Source: Mycobacterium numidiamassiliense (lineage in GTDB: Bacteria; Actinomycetota; Actinomycetes; Mycobacteriales; Mycobacteriaceae). From it: a stretch of DNA of 64,000 bases. Numbering within the stretch: position 1 is the first letter of the stretch; each line of letters opens with the position of its first letter. The notes below the pieces were generated by a model, which saw only the letters and a program-made list of their open reading frames with translations, was not told where the DNA came from and did not search any database. The position numbers were made by a program, and so were the translations under genes. This document shows, piece after piece, positions 42,017 through 49,681 of the stretch. The stretch is taken from assembly GCF_900157365.1 (NCBI RefSeq), contig NZ_FUEZ01000004.1, positions 2,839,066-2,903,065 on the forward strand, written 5' to 3'.

Positions 42017-42736
42017 TTAACCGGGCAGCTGGTCGCGCGGGGCGGTGATCCGCTCGGAGCGATCGCGGCTGAGCCAGGCCAGCAGTGCCACCACGCCGGC
42101 GGCCGCGAAGGACGCGATGCCCAGCCAGACGCCCGCCCCGGTGAAGGACCGCGTGTTGGGGTCGGTGTAGCGGGCCTGGGCTGTCATCGTGCTCACGACT
42201 CCCGGTTTCAGCTTCCACGACACCGCGTCCGACTCGACGCGGTCGCCGTTGGTGGAGGTCACGGCCCCGGGGAAGGCGATGGTCAGCTCGACGTCGGCGT
42301 CGGGATCGGTCAGCGCCGTCAGATCCGCCCGGCCCTCGAGAATCACCAGGTTGCCGTTTCGGCGCAGTGAGAGGTTCACCCCGGCTGCGTTGGAGTTCAT
42401 GTTGGCCAGCTGCGGCAGCTCCGCGAAGGTCAGGTCGGAGAACACCGCCTGCGACCCGACATAGCCGTCGCTGTCGTAGGTCGACACCGCCACCTTCTGG
42501 CTGAACGGGAGATTGTTGTTGTCCAGCTGGGGACCGGTGTCCTTTGGAGTTTTCGGTTTTGCCGCGGCGATGATCTCGCCGGACACCAAGTCATCGGGCG
42601 AGATGGTCAGCGAGGCCCTGGCCCGCAGGCATCCGGTCGCCAGCGGCACCACGAGCAGCAGCATCGCGAGGGCCAGCAGTCGGCGGTGCCGAGGGGTGGC
42701 AGCTCGGGCTTGACGCGGGGGAGAGCTGGCGTGCAC
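42017..42736 (-). CDS. lppM: Lipoprotein LppM
   Basis: A 239-residue envelope protein. A signal sequence ends in the lipobox LATGC (around residue 36), followed by an extracytoplasmic beta-rich domain (RASLTISPDDLVSGEIIAA and following) and a C-terminal transmembrane helix (VWLGIASFAAAGVVALLAWL) with a short basic tail. This fits the LppM family, which affects phagosome maturation in M. tuberculosis; its molecular role is uncertain. The GTG at 42736 is preferred; the frame is open to 42817 but those codons overlap the acetyltransferase gene. Confidence 0.87.
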   Translation of the reverse strand: MHASSPPRQARAATPRHRRLLALAMLLLVVPLATGCLRARASLTISPDDLVSGEIIAAAKPKTPKDTGPQLDNNNLPFSQKVAVSTYDSDGYVGSQAVFSDLTFAELPQLANMNSNAAGVNLSLRRNGNLVILEGRADLTALTDPDADVELTIAFPGAVTSTNGDRVESDAVSWKLKPGVVSTMTAQARYTDPNTRSFTGAGVWLGIASFAAAGVVALLAWLSRDRSERITAPRDQLPG

Positions 42737-42813
42737 CAGGTCATCGTGCCAGATCCGGTGTGTCGCTTCGGCGAGTCGTCCGATATGCGGGCCGCTGCGT
42801 TGCGCCCCGGTCG

Positions 42814-43422
42814 TCACGGAAGCGGCAGTCGGCGGCCCAGGATCGCGAATGCCCGTGGATCACCGGCGAAGTGGTAGCGCCGGATGATGTCGGTGAAACC
42901 CAGCCGCCGGTACAACCGCCAGGCGCGGTTGGCCTCATCATCGCCGGCTTCCGGCGTGGAAAGCAGGACGTTGCGCTCGTCGCGATTTGCCAGCAGCCGG
43001 CGGGCCAGCGCCTCGCCGAGGCCACGGCCCTGGGCGCGGGGATGAATGTGCAATTCGGTCAGCTCGAAATAGCTGTTCATCAGCTGGGCGATGTCATCAG
43101 GTGGCAAGCCGCCGCGCTGCAAGCCCAACACCACCTGCTGCTGCCACCACTGGCCGGGCGCTCCGGGGTAGCCGTAGGCGACGCCCAGCAACGGCGCATC
43201 GCTCAGTTCTTCGGCCGACGGCGCTTTGCGACCCAAACCGACCTTGGACTCGACCACGGCCGCCGCCTGCCATCCGCGTCGCCGGATGTGCTCGAGCCAC
43301 ATGGCGGCCCGCTGATTTTCGGTGCCCCGCGGATATCGCATCGCGTCGACATAAACTGCCAGGGCGTCACTGAGACGGCGCTCCATATCCTCCGGCGGGA
43401 AATCGATGAGGAATATCGCCAA
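42814..43422 (-). CDS. GNAT-family N-acetyltransferase (Rv2170 type)
   Basis: A 202-residue acetyltransferase. The acetyl-CoA motif A is seen as LTELHIHPRAQGRGLGEALAR in two overlapping parts (the QGRGLG loop near residue 145), followed by LSTPEAGDDEANRAWRLYRR and LGFTDIIRRYHFAGDPRAFA. Rv2170 has been reported to acetylate isocitrate dehydrogenase; that is from memory and unchecked. The TTG at 43422 has GAGGAGG upstream as SD. lppM lies downstream on the same strand with a 77-base gap. Confidence 0.85.
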   Translation of the reverse strand: MAIFLIDFPPEDMERRLSDALAVYVDAMRYPRGTENQRAAMWLEHIRRRGWQAAAVVESKVGLGRKAPSAEELSDAPLLGVAYGYPGAPGQWWQQQVVLGLQRGGLPPDDIAQLMNSYFELTELHIHPRAQGRGLGEALARRLLANRDERNVLLSTPEAGDDEANRAWRLYRRLGFTDIIRRYHFAGDPRAFAILGRRLPLP

Positions 43423-43661
43423 CTCGCGGTGCCCTCCTCATCTGGTGATCCGGCCGTTAGCGCCTGTGCCGTGCCCGTGCAACCGCCATTATCGGACCCG
43501 CTGGTGCTCGCAATACGGGGCGGTGGCGGCAACGGGCGCACAACTGTACAAGTTCTCCCAAGCAGGTTGTAACGCACGGCCGTTGGTCCACGACAGTATT
43601 GTCTGGATGCTGCGGGGATAGAATCGGTGCCGAACCGGTGGTACGGCGCTGATTGACCTCG

Positions 43662-43667
43662 TATCAT
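43662..43667 (+). promoter_or_regulatory. Candidate -10 box of the Rv2169c-type gene
   Basis: TATCAT matches the consensus and lies 78 bases before the ATG at 43746. The gap back to the acetyltransferase gene (43423-43661) shows no other recognisable element. Confidence 0.4.
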
Positions 43668-43745
43668 TTGCGTTAGATGCCCCTACAATGGGGACCCGCG
43701 TGCTATCCGATAGTTACGTGCCAGATTGCCGGCAAGGAGGGACGA

Positions 43746-44147
43746 ATGCCACTCTCCGATCATGAGCAGAGGATGCTCGATCAGATCGAGAGCGCTCTCT
43801 ACGCCGAGGATCCCAAGTTCGCGTCGAGCGTCCGTGGCGGAGGATTCCGCGCTCCGACCGCCCGTCGGCGCCTGCAAGGCGTGGCGCTGTTCGTCATCGG
43901 TCTGGCGATGCTGGTTTCCGGGGTGGCGTTCAAAGCCACGATGATCGGTAGCTTCCCGGTTCTCAGCGTCGTCGGCTTCATCGTGATGTTCGGCGGCGTG
44001 GTGTATGCCATCACCGGCCCGCGGCTGTCCGGACGTTCGGACCATTCCGGACCGGCGCCAGGGGCGCCGCGCCGTCGCAATAAAGGTGGCGGAGGTTCGT
44101 TCACCAGCCGGATGGAGGACCGGTTCCGCCGCCGCTTCGATGAGTAG
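43746..44147 (+). CDS. DUF3040-family membrane protein (Rv2169c type)
   Basis: A 133-residue membrane protein with the DUF3040 N terminus (MPLSDHEQRMLDQIESALYA), a basic stretch, two helices around residues 46-68 and 74-94, and a Pro/Gly/Arg-rich C-terminal tail. Function unknown. It has an SD (CAAGGAGG) and a promoter-like box of its own. A strong intrinsic terminator follows 25 bases after the stop, which isolates it from the division cluster. In M. tuberculosis H37Rv an IS6110 copy lies between this gene and mraZ; none is present here. Confidence 0.85.
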   Translation: MPLSDHEQRMLDQIESALYAEDPKFASSVRGGGFRAPTARRRLQGVALFVIGLAMLVSGVAFKATMIGSFPVLSVVGFIVMFGGVVYAITGPRLSGRSDHSGPAPGAPRRRNKGGGGSFTSRMEDRFRRRFDE

Positions 44148-44172
44148 CGGGACCACCTGACACACCGGCGCT

Positions 44173-44203
44173 AAGGGGTAGCCACAACGGCTGCCCCTTT
44201 TTT
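44173..44203 (+). terminator. Intrinsic terminator after the Rv2169c-type gene
   Basis: AAGGGGTAGCC pairs with GGCTGCCCCTT across an ACAAC loop (11-base stem with one G-T pair), followed by six T residues. This is a classic rho-independent terminator, uncommon in mycobacteria. Confidence 0.8.
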
Positions 44204-44236
44204 GTGCGCGAGTTTTGTGCGCGAGACCGATTTGAG

Positions 44237-44296
44237 CCCCAATCGAGCTCGGATTGAGCCCCACTTGGCCCCACCGAGATGCCCCACTTCGCCCCA
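44237..44296 (-). promoter_or_regulatory. Cluster of TGGGG boxes on the minus strand upstream of mraZ
   Basis: CCCCA on the plus strand begins at 44237, 44259, 44269, 44282 and 44292, so TGGGG stands on the minus strand. Two pairs (44259/44269 and 44282/44292) have the 10-base period of MraZ sites. The cluster faces the opposite way from the main mraZ operator about 140 bases downstream. Whether MraZ binds here is inference. Confidence 0.45.
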
Positions 44297-44426
44297 CTGG
44301 GCAACTTCTGCCCTTTGAGATGCGGTTTCTCATCGTGGCCCGCGGATGCCGCGGTGCCCCCGGGTGGCCCCGATGCGGCCAGGTGTGGGAAATGGCCCGC
44401 GAAACACGGCGACGACACTCGATTTA

Positions 44427-44461
44427 TGGGGAAAAGTGGGGGGTTGTGGGGTATGGTGGCT
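44427..44461 (+). promoter_or_regulatory. MraZ operator and mraZ promoter region
   Basis: TGGGG repeats begin at 44427, 44437 and 44447, with a partial TGGCT at 44457, each exactly 10 bases apart with 5-base spacers. This is the TGGGN direct-repeat arrangement bound by MraZ as a ring-shaped repressor of its own operon. A TATGGT -10 box at 44452-44457 lies within the array, so binding would block RNA polymerase. The leader ends in TAGGAGG before the GTG at 44509. Confidence 0.75.
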
Positions 44462-44508
44462 GAAGTGTTTGGGCGAGACGAGAGCCGGTCTCGGTAGGAG
44501 GTGAGCTG

Positions 44509-44940
44509 GTGTTTCTCGGCACCTACACGCCCAAACTCGACGACAAGGGGCGGCTCACGTTGCCCGCCAAGTTCCGCGACGCGCTGGCAGGGGGGTTGAT
44601 GGTCACCAAGAGCCAAGACCACAGCCTCGCTGTCTACCCGCGAACGGAATTCGAGCAGCTGGCCCGCCGGGCGAGCAAGACCTCACGCAGCAATCCGGAA
44701 GCGAGAGCGTTTCTGCGCAATCTCGCCGCCGGTACCGACGAACAGCATCCCGACGCGCAGGGCCGCATCACCCTGTCCGCCGACCACCGCCGTTACGCGA
44801 ACCTCTCGAAGGACTGTGTGGTGATCGGGGCGGTCGACTACCTCGAGATCTGGGATGCGCAGGCCTGGAACGACTACCAGCAGACCCACGAAGAGAACTT
44901 CTCCGCGGCCAGCGATGAAGCACTCGGCGACATTATCTGA
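44509..44940 (+). CDS. mraZ: Transcriptional regulator MraZ
   Basis: A 143-residue DNA-binding protein made of two AbrB/SpoVT-like repeats, the same length as M. tuberculosis MraZ. Each half has its signature, FLGTYTPKLDDKGRLTLPAK and DAQGRITLSADHRRYANL. It represses the division and cell-wall operon from the TGGGG array just upstream. The GTG at 44509 has a near-perfect SD (AGGAGGTGA). The C-terminal codons overlap the start of rsmH by 26 bases. Confidence 0.95.
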   Translation: MFLGTYTPKLDDKGRLTLPAKFRDALAGGLMVTKSQDHSLAVYPRTEFEQLARRASKTSRSNPEARAFLRNLAAGTDEQHPDAQGRITLSADHRRYANLSKDCVVIGAVDYLEIWDAQAWNDYQQTHEENFSAASDEALGDII

Positions 44941-46123
44941 GGCGCGTGCCCGTGCATCGTGGCCTCTGCCCGAACCGACCCTGGCGTACTTCCCCAACGC
45001 CAGGTTCGTCTCTTCGGACAGAGACCTCGGTGCAGGGGCGGCACTTCGGGCCGAATGGAGTGCGATGGCGTTCCCTCAGACGTGGGAAGGTGTGGCAGTG
45101 GCAGGGAATCCAGATGATTTCGGTCATATCCCTGTGCTGCTGCAGCGCTGCGTCGAGTTGCTTACCCCGGCGCTGACTCGCCTCCACCCGGACGGATCAG
45201 AGGCCGTCCTGGTCGACGCCACCCTGGGTGCGGGCGGACATGCAGAACGGTTCTTGACCGAATTGCCCGGCCTGCGGCTGATCGGGCTCGATCGCGACCC
45301 CAGCGCCCTGGACATCGCCCGGGACCGGCTGGCGCCATTCGGCGACCGGGTCACGCTGGTGCACACCAGGTATGACGGCATCGAGGATGCGCTGGTCGAA
45401 TCAGGCTATGCAGCAAGCGAATCCGTCGACGCAGTGCTGTTCGACCTCGGCGTGTCGTCCATGCAGCTGGACCGTGCCGAACGGGGCTTCGCCTACGCCC
45501 AGGATGCGCCGCTGGATATGCGGATGGACCCGGAATCACCGCTGACCGCCGCCGACATCGTCAACACCTACGACGAGGCAGCATTGGCGCAGATCCTGCA
45601 CCGCTACGGCGAGGAGCGCTTCGCCCGTCGTATTGCGTCGCATATCGTCCGCCAGCGTGCCCGCGCTCCGTTCACCTCGACGTCCGAGCTCGTAGAGCTG
45701 CTCTACCAAGCGATTCCGGCTCCGGCCCGGCGCACCGGCGGGCATCCGGCCAAGCGGACCTTTCAGGCGCTGCGCATCGCGGTCAACGACGAGCTGGATT
45801 CGCTGCGCGGCGCCCTGCCGGCCGCGCTGGATGCGGTCAGGGTCGCGGGGCGCGTGGCGGTGATGGCCTACCAATCGCTGGAAGACCGGATCGTCAAGCG
45901 GGTGTTCGCCGACGCGGTCGCGTCGCGGACGCCGGTTGACCTGCCGGTCGAATTGCCTGGTCGCGGACCGCGGTTCCGGTCGTTGACGCGCGGGGCCGAA
46001 CGCGCGGACGCGGCCGAGGTCGAACGCAATCCGCGCAGCAACGCGGTGCGATTGCGAGCCGTGCAACGGGTGGAACACGACGTGGAACCGCAGCGCCAGG
46101 CAACCGGGAAGGGCGACGCATGA
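44915..46123 (+). CDS. rsmH: 16S rRNA (cytosine-1402-N4)-methyltransferase
   Basis: A 402-residue SAM-dependent methyltransferase (MraW). The catalytic core begins near residue 68 with FGHIPVLLQRCVELL, followed by VDATLGAGGHAERFL (SAM site), IGLDRDPSAL, FDLGVSSMQLDRAERGFAY, DMRMDP, and RRTGGHPAKRTFQALRIAVN. The N-terminal 65 residues are an extension shared with M. tuberculosis (TLAYFPNARFVSSDRDLGAG), which supports the ATG at 44915 inside mraZ. A shorter start near 45091 would give the common bacterial form. Its stop overlaps the next start as ATGA. Confidence 0.92.
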   Translation: MKHSATLSEARARASWPLPEPTLAYFPNARFVSSDRDLGAGAALRAEWSAMAFPQTWEGVAVAGNPDDFGHIPVLLQRCVELLTPALTRLHPDGSEAVLVDATLGAGGHAERFLTELPGLRLIGLDRDPSALDIARDRLAPFGDRVTLVHTRYDGIEDALVESGYAASESVDAVLFDLGVSSMQLDRAERGFAYAQDAPLDMRMDPESPLTAADIVNTYDEAALAQILHRYGEERFARRIASHIVRQRARAPFTSTSELVELLYQAIPAPARRTGGHPAKRTFQALRIAVNDELDSLRGALPAALDAVRVAGRVAVMAYQSLEDRIVKRVFADAVASRTPVDLPVELPGRGPRFRSLTRGAERADAAEVERNPRSNAVRLRAVQRVEHDVEPQRQATGKGDA

Positions 46124-47334
46124 AATCCAAGCGCGAGGCGCCGAAACGCGCAGGCGGCAGTGATCGCCGGCGTGGACGCGACGGTTCCGCCCGCACGAGC
46201 AGGCGTACCGCGGCCGAGACGGCCTCGCGTGGCAGCCGGCCCAAAAAGGCGTCGACCTCCAGTCGCGAAGCGCGGGTGCACAATTCCGGTCCGCAGACCA
46301 GCCCCAACGCCCGGCCGGTCGAACGGTCGGGCCGCGCCAAGAGTACCCGGCAGGCGCGGGCGCGCGCCAAAGCGCGGAAAGCCAAGGCGCCCAGGACTAT
46401 TCGGCCCAAGCTGACCGAGCGCTTGGCGGCCCGGCTGGCGTCCATCGACCTGCGGCCGCGTACGCTGATGAGCAAGGTTCCCTTCGTCGTGCTGGTCATC
46501 GGTGCGCTCGGTCTCGGGCTGGGCCTCACCTTGTGGTTGTCCACCGACTCTGCCGAGCGCTCCTACCGGTTGAGTCACGCCCGCGAGAAGAACCGGATGC
46601 TGCAACAGCAAAAGGAGTCGCTGGAACGCGAGGTGCGCGAGGCCGAGGCCGCGCCGGCCCTGGCCGAGGCGGCCCGCAAGCAGGGCATGATCCCCACCCG
46701 CGACACCGCCCACCTGGTCCAGGACCCGACCGGCAACTGGGTGGTGGTCGGGACGCCCAAGCCGGCAGACGGTGTCCCGCCGCCGCCGCTGAACGCCAAG
46801 ATTCCTGACGCGGTTCCGCTACCCCCACCGCCACCGGCGGCGATTGCGCCGGAGGTCCCGGTTCGCATGCAGCCCGCTCCCGGTGCTCCGCTGGTGCCGG
46901 GCAGGTCTGGGCCCGAGGCGCTGCTGCGCGCGCCGGACGGGTCGACGACCGTCGGCGGTCAGCACCTGCCACCGGCGGCTCCGCCGCTGCCGGGCATGCC
47001 CGGCGGACCGGCCTTCGGCCAACCTCCGGGTGTGCAGCCGCTGCCGTTGCCGGGGCTACCGGCGCCGGCGGATCCGGCGGTCGTTGCCGCGCCCGCCGAA
47101 GTGCCGATTCCGATTGGTGGATTGCCCGTTCCAGTGCCGGGGCAGGTGCCCGCACAGTTACCCCCGGAGGTGCCGGTTCCGGTGCAACGGGGAGTGGCGC
47201 CGCCGGCGCCCGTCGTTGGCGGCCCGCTGATACCCGGGGCCTGGGTGCTGCCGCCCGCCGTGCCGGGGTTCGCGCCGAATAACGGCCAGCCGTCCGTCCC
47301 GCCCGTCGCTGTGACGCCGGGCGCTCGCCGGTGA
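46120..47334 (+). CDS. FtsL-like proline-rich membrane protein (Rv2164c type)
   Basis: A 404-residue protein in the position of ftsL. A long basic cytoplasmic N terminus (residues 1-117), one transmembrane helix at about 119-141, a coiled coil at about 145-185 (REKNRMLQQQKESLEREVRE) as in FtsL/FtsB septal proteins, and a Pro-rich C-terminal half of low complexity. The topology and place between rsmH and pbpB support an FtsL role in the divisome; sequence similarity itself is weak. The Pro-rich tail is unusual for FtsL but known in mycobacteria. Start and stop overlap the neighbours (ATGA, GTGA). Confidence 0.85.
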   Translation: MKSKREAPKRAGGSDRRRGRDGSARTSRRTAAETASRGSRPKKASTSSREARVHNSGPQTSPNARPVERSGRAKSTRQARARAKARKAKAPRTIRPKLTERLAARLASIDLRPRTLMSKVPFVVLVIGALGLGLGLTLWLSTDSAERSYRLSHAREKNRMLQQQKESLEREVREAEAAPALAEAARKQGMIPTRDTAHLVQDPTGNWVVVGTPKPADGVPPPPLNAKIPDAVPLPPPPPAAIAPEVPVRMQPAPGAPLVPGRSGPEALLRAPDGSTTVGGQHLPPAAPPLPGMPGGPAFGQPPGVQPLPLPGLPAPADPAVVAAPAEVPIPIGGLPVPVPGQVPAQLPPEVPVPVQRGVAPPAPVVGGPLIPGAWVLPPAVPGFAPNNGQPSVPPVAVTPGARR

Positions 47335-49391
47335 GCCGCGGCGAATCCCGGCGGACGCGCCGGTCGCAACCGACACATGGTCCCGGCAAGTCGCCGGTTG
47401 CCAAGCCGACCCGGCAGTCGAAGCGAACCCGGACGGAGACAGCCGTGAGCCCGAAGGATATCCGGGAACCGAAGAGATTCCGGAAAGCAAAGGAAGCCAG
47501 TCAGTCTCAGGGGGCAGCACGATCCGAGGGCGGTACTGGTCACTCGGCAACGGAGCGGCGTACCCGCCAGGTCATGGAAATGGGCGGCCGCGGAGGGTCA
47601 TTCGCGTTCCGGCATCGGGCCGGCTACGCGGTCATCCTGGTGCTGATGCTGGTGGTGGGCGCGCAGCTGTTCATGCTCCAGGTGACCGATGCTCCAGCGC
47701 TGCGGGCACAGGCCGCGGGGCAGCTCAAGGTCACCGACATTCAAAAGGCCGTCCGCGGCAGCATCGTCGACCGTAACAACGAACAACTTGCCTTCACCAT
47801 CGAGTCACGCGCTTTGACGTTCCAGCCCAAGAAGATTCGCGAGCAATTGGAGGAGGCCAAGCGCAAGAACCCGGCTGCCCCCGATCCGCAGGCTCGGCTG
47901 CAGGACATCGCAAAGGAGGTTTCGGCCCGGCTCAACAACAAGCCCGATTTCGCGACCGTACTGAAGAAGCTGCAAACCAGCGACAACTTCGTCTACCTGG
48001 CCCGCGCCGTCGATCCCGCTGTCGCCAGCGCGATTTCGGACAAGTATCCCGAAGTGGGTTCTGAGCGACAGGATCTGCGCCAGTACCCCGGGGGATCGCT
48101 GGCCGCCAACATCGTCGGGGGCATCGACTGGGACGGGCATGGGCTGCTGGGGCTCGAGGACAGCCTGGATTCCGTCCTCGCGGGCGCCGATGGCTCGGTG
48201 ACCTACGACCGGGGTTCGGACGGCGTGGTCATCCCCGGCAGCTATCGCAACCGGCACAAGGCGGTCAACGGCTCAACCGTCCAGCTCACCCTCGACGACG
48301 ACATCCAGTTCTACGTGCAGCAGCAGGTGCAGCAGGCCAGGAACGTGTCTGGGGCGCACAATGTTTCGGCCGTCGTCCTGGACGCCAAGACCGGTGAGGT
48401 GCTGGCCATGGCCAACGACAACACCTTCGACCCGTCCCAGGACATCGGGCGTCAGGGCGACAAGCAGCTGGGCAATCTGCCGGTGTCGTCGCCCTACGAG
48501 CCGGGTTCGGTGAACAAGATCATCACCGCCTCGTCGGTCATCGAATACGGCCTGTCCAACCCCGACGAGGTGCTGCAGGTCCCCGGCTCCATCCAGATGG
48601 GCGGCGTCAGCATCCACGACGCCTGGGACCACGGTGTGATGCCGTACACGACCACGGGCGTCTTCGGGAAGTCGTCCAACGTCGGCACGCTGATGCTGGC
48701 GCAACGCGTTGGCCCAGAACGGTTTTACGATATGGTCCGCAAGTTCGGGCTGGGTCAGCGCACCAACGTCGGGCTGCCGGGCGAGAGCGCCGGGCTGGTC
48801 CCGCCCATTGACCAATGGTCGGGCAGCACCTTCTCGAACTTGCCTATCGGCCAGGGTCTTTCGATGACCTTGCTGCAGATGACGGACATGTACCAGACCA
48901 TCGCCAACGACGGCCTGCGAATCCCGCCGCGGATCATCAAGGCCACCATCGCCGCCGACGGCACCCGGACCGAGGAACCCCGCCCCGAGGGCGTCCGCGT
49001 GGTTTCCCCCCAGACCGCGCAGACCGTGCGCGGCATGCTGCGCGCCGTCGTGCAACGCGATCCGATGGGCTACCAGCAGGGCACCGGCCCGTCTGCGGCG
49101 GTGCCGGGTTATCAGATGGCCGGCAAGACCGGTACTGCCCAGCAGATCAACCCCGGCTGCGGCTGCTACTTCGACAACGTCTACTGGATAACCTTCGCCG
49201 GGATGGCCACGGTCGACAATCCGCGCTACGTGATCGGCATCATGATGGACAACCCGGAGCGCAACGCCGACGGCACCCCCGGACACTCGGCGGCCCCGCT
49301 GTTCCATAACATCGCCGGCTGGCTGATGCAGCGTGAGAACGTCCCGCTGTCGCCGGACCCGGGTCCGCCGCTGACCCTGCAGGCCACCTGA
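47331..49391 (+). CDS. pbpB: Penicillin-binding protein PbpB (FtsI, class B septal transpeptidase)
   Basis: A 686-residue septal transpeptidase that cross-links peptidoglycan at division with FtsW. A basic cytoplasmic part (1-100) and a transmembrane helix (about 98-118) precede the pedestal domain with RGSIVDRNNEQLA. The transpeptidase motifs are Ser393-V-N-Lys396 (YEPGSVNKI), SSN in FGKSSNVGTLML, and KTGTAQ with Lys599. Length is close to M. tuberculosis PbpB (679). The GTG at 47331 overlaps the previous stop. Confidence 0.95.
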   Translation: MSRGESRRTRRSQPTHGPGKSPVAKPTRQSKRTRTETAVSPKDIREPKRFRKAKEASQSQGAARSEGGTGHSATERRTRQVMEMGGRGGSFAFRHRAGYAVILVLMLVVGAQLFMLQVTDAPALRAQAAGQLKVTDIQKAVRGSIVDRNNEQLAFTIESRALTFQPKKIREQLEEAKRKNPAAPDPQARLQDIAKEVSARLNNKPDFATVLKKLQTSDNFVYLARAVDPAVASAISDKYPEVGSERQDLRQYPGGSLAANIVGGIDWDGHGLLGLEDSLDSVLAGADGSVTYDRGSDGVVIPGSYRNRHKAVNGSTVQLTLDDDIQFYVQQQVQQARNVSGAHNVSAVVLDAKTGEVLAMANDNTFDPSQDIGRQGDKQLGNLPVSSPYEPGSVNKIITASSVIEYGLSNPDEVLQVPGSIQMGGVSIHDAWDHGVMPYTTTGVFGKSSNVGTLMLAQRVGPERFYDMVRKFGLGQRTNVGLPGESAGLVPPIDQWSGSTFSNLPIGQGLSMTLLQMTDMYQTIANDGLRIPPRIIKATIAADGTRTEEPRPEGVRVVSPQTAQTVRGMLRAVVQRDPMGYQQGTGPSAAVPGYQMAGKTGTAQQINPGCGCYFDNVYWITFAGMATVDNPRYVIGIMMDNPERNADGTPGHSAAPLFHNIAGWLMQRENVPLSPDPGPPLTLQAT

Positions 49392-49409
49392 AACTCGGCT
49401 CTCCCGGCC

Positions 49410-49508
49410 ATGATCGGCGGCGTGCGCCCGCACACCTACGCGCTGCTGATCGACCCGGTGTTGCGGGCGGCTCCCGAGGGCATGTTCGTCGCCGGGTGGA
49501 CCCCATGA
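49410..49508 (+). pseudogene. Possible gene remnant after pbpB
   Basis: A 32-residue open frame with protein-like text (HTYALLIDPVLRAAPEGMFV) directly after pbpB, in its frame. It is too short to assign and has no ribosome site. M. tuberculosis carries PE_PGRS38 and four small genes between pbpB and murE; here only about 290 bases remain, so this may be a fragment left from a deletion, or chance. Confidence 0.25.
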
Positions 49509-49525
49509 GGGCATCGACAGTGCGC

Positions 49526-49611
49526 TGACGGATTCGGGTGTGCGCTCAGGGCGGGATCGGGGCCGGAGTCGCGCCACCACCGCACCCGCGAAGCCGTCAC
49601 CGCACACCCGA
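49526..49611. repeat. Intergenic palindromic element (copy B)
   Basis: The bases 49526-49554 match 8771-8799 of the adoK-asnB element at 22 of 29 positions. An 11-base inverted repeat (TCGGGTGTGCG at 49534-49544 and its complement at 49601-49611) frames the unit. The remainder of the pbpB-murE gap up to 49660 shows nothing else recognisable. Confidence 0.45.
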
Positions 49612-49681
49612 CCGGCGGGCGCCCGGTAGGGCGGGAGGACCGCGGGCGTTGGCCTGCCTAGGTAGGGTGTCATGGCTGATC

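Noticed and set aside
44148..44508. An IS6110-like or other insertion sequence before mraZ
   Set aside because: No transposase frame or terminal repeats are present; the stretch is explained by a terminator, TGGGG boxes and the mraZ promoter.
46800..47330. Pro-rich repeats of the FtsL-like gene as a PE/PPE-type gene
   Set aside because: The frame is continuous with a transmembrane and coiled-coil N-terminal half typical of the FtsL position; no PE or PPE domain is present.
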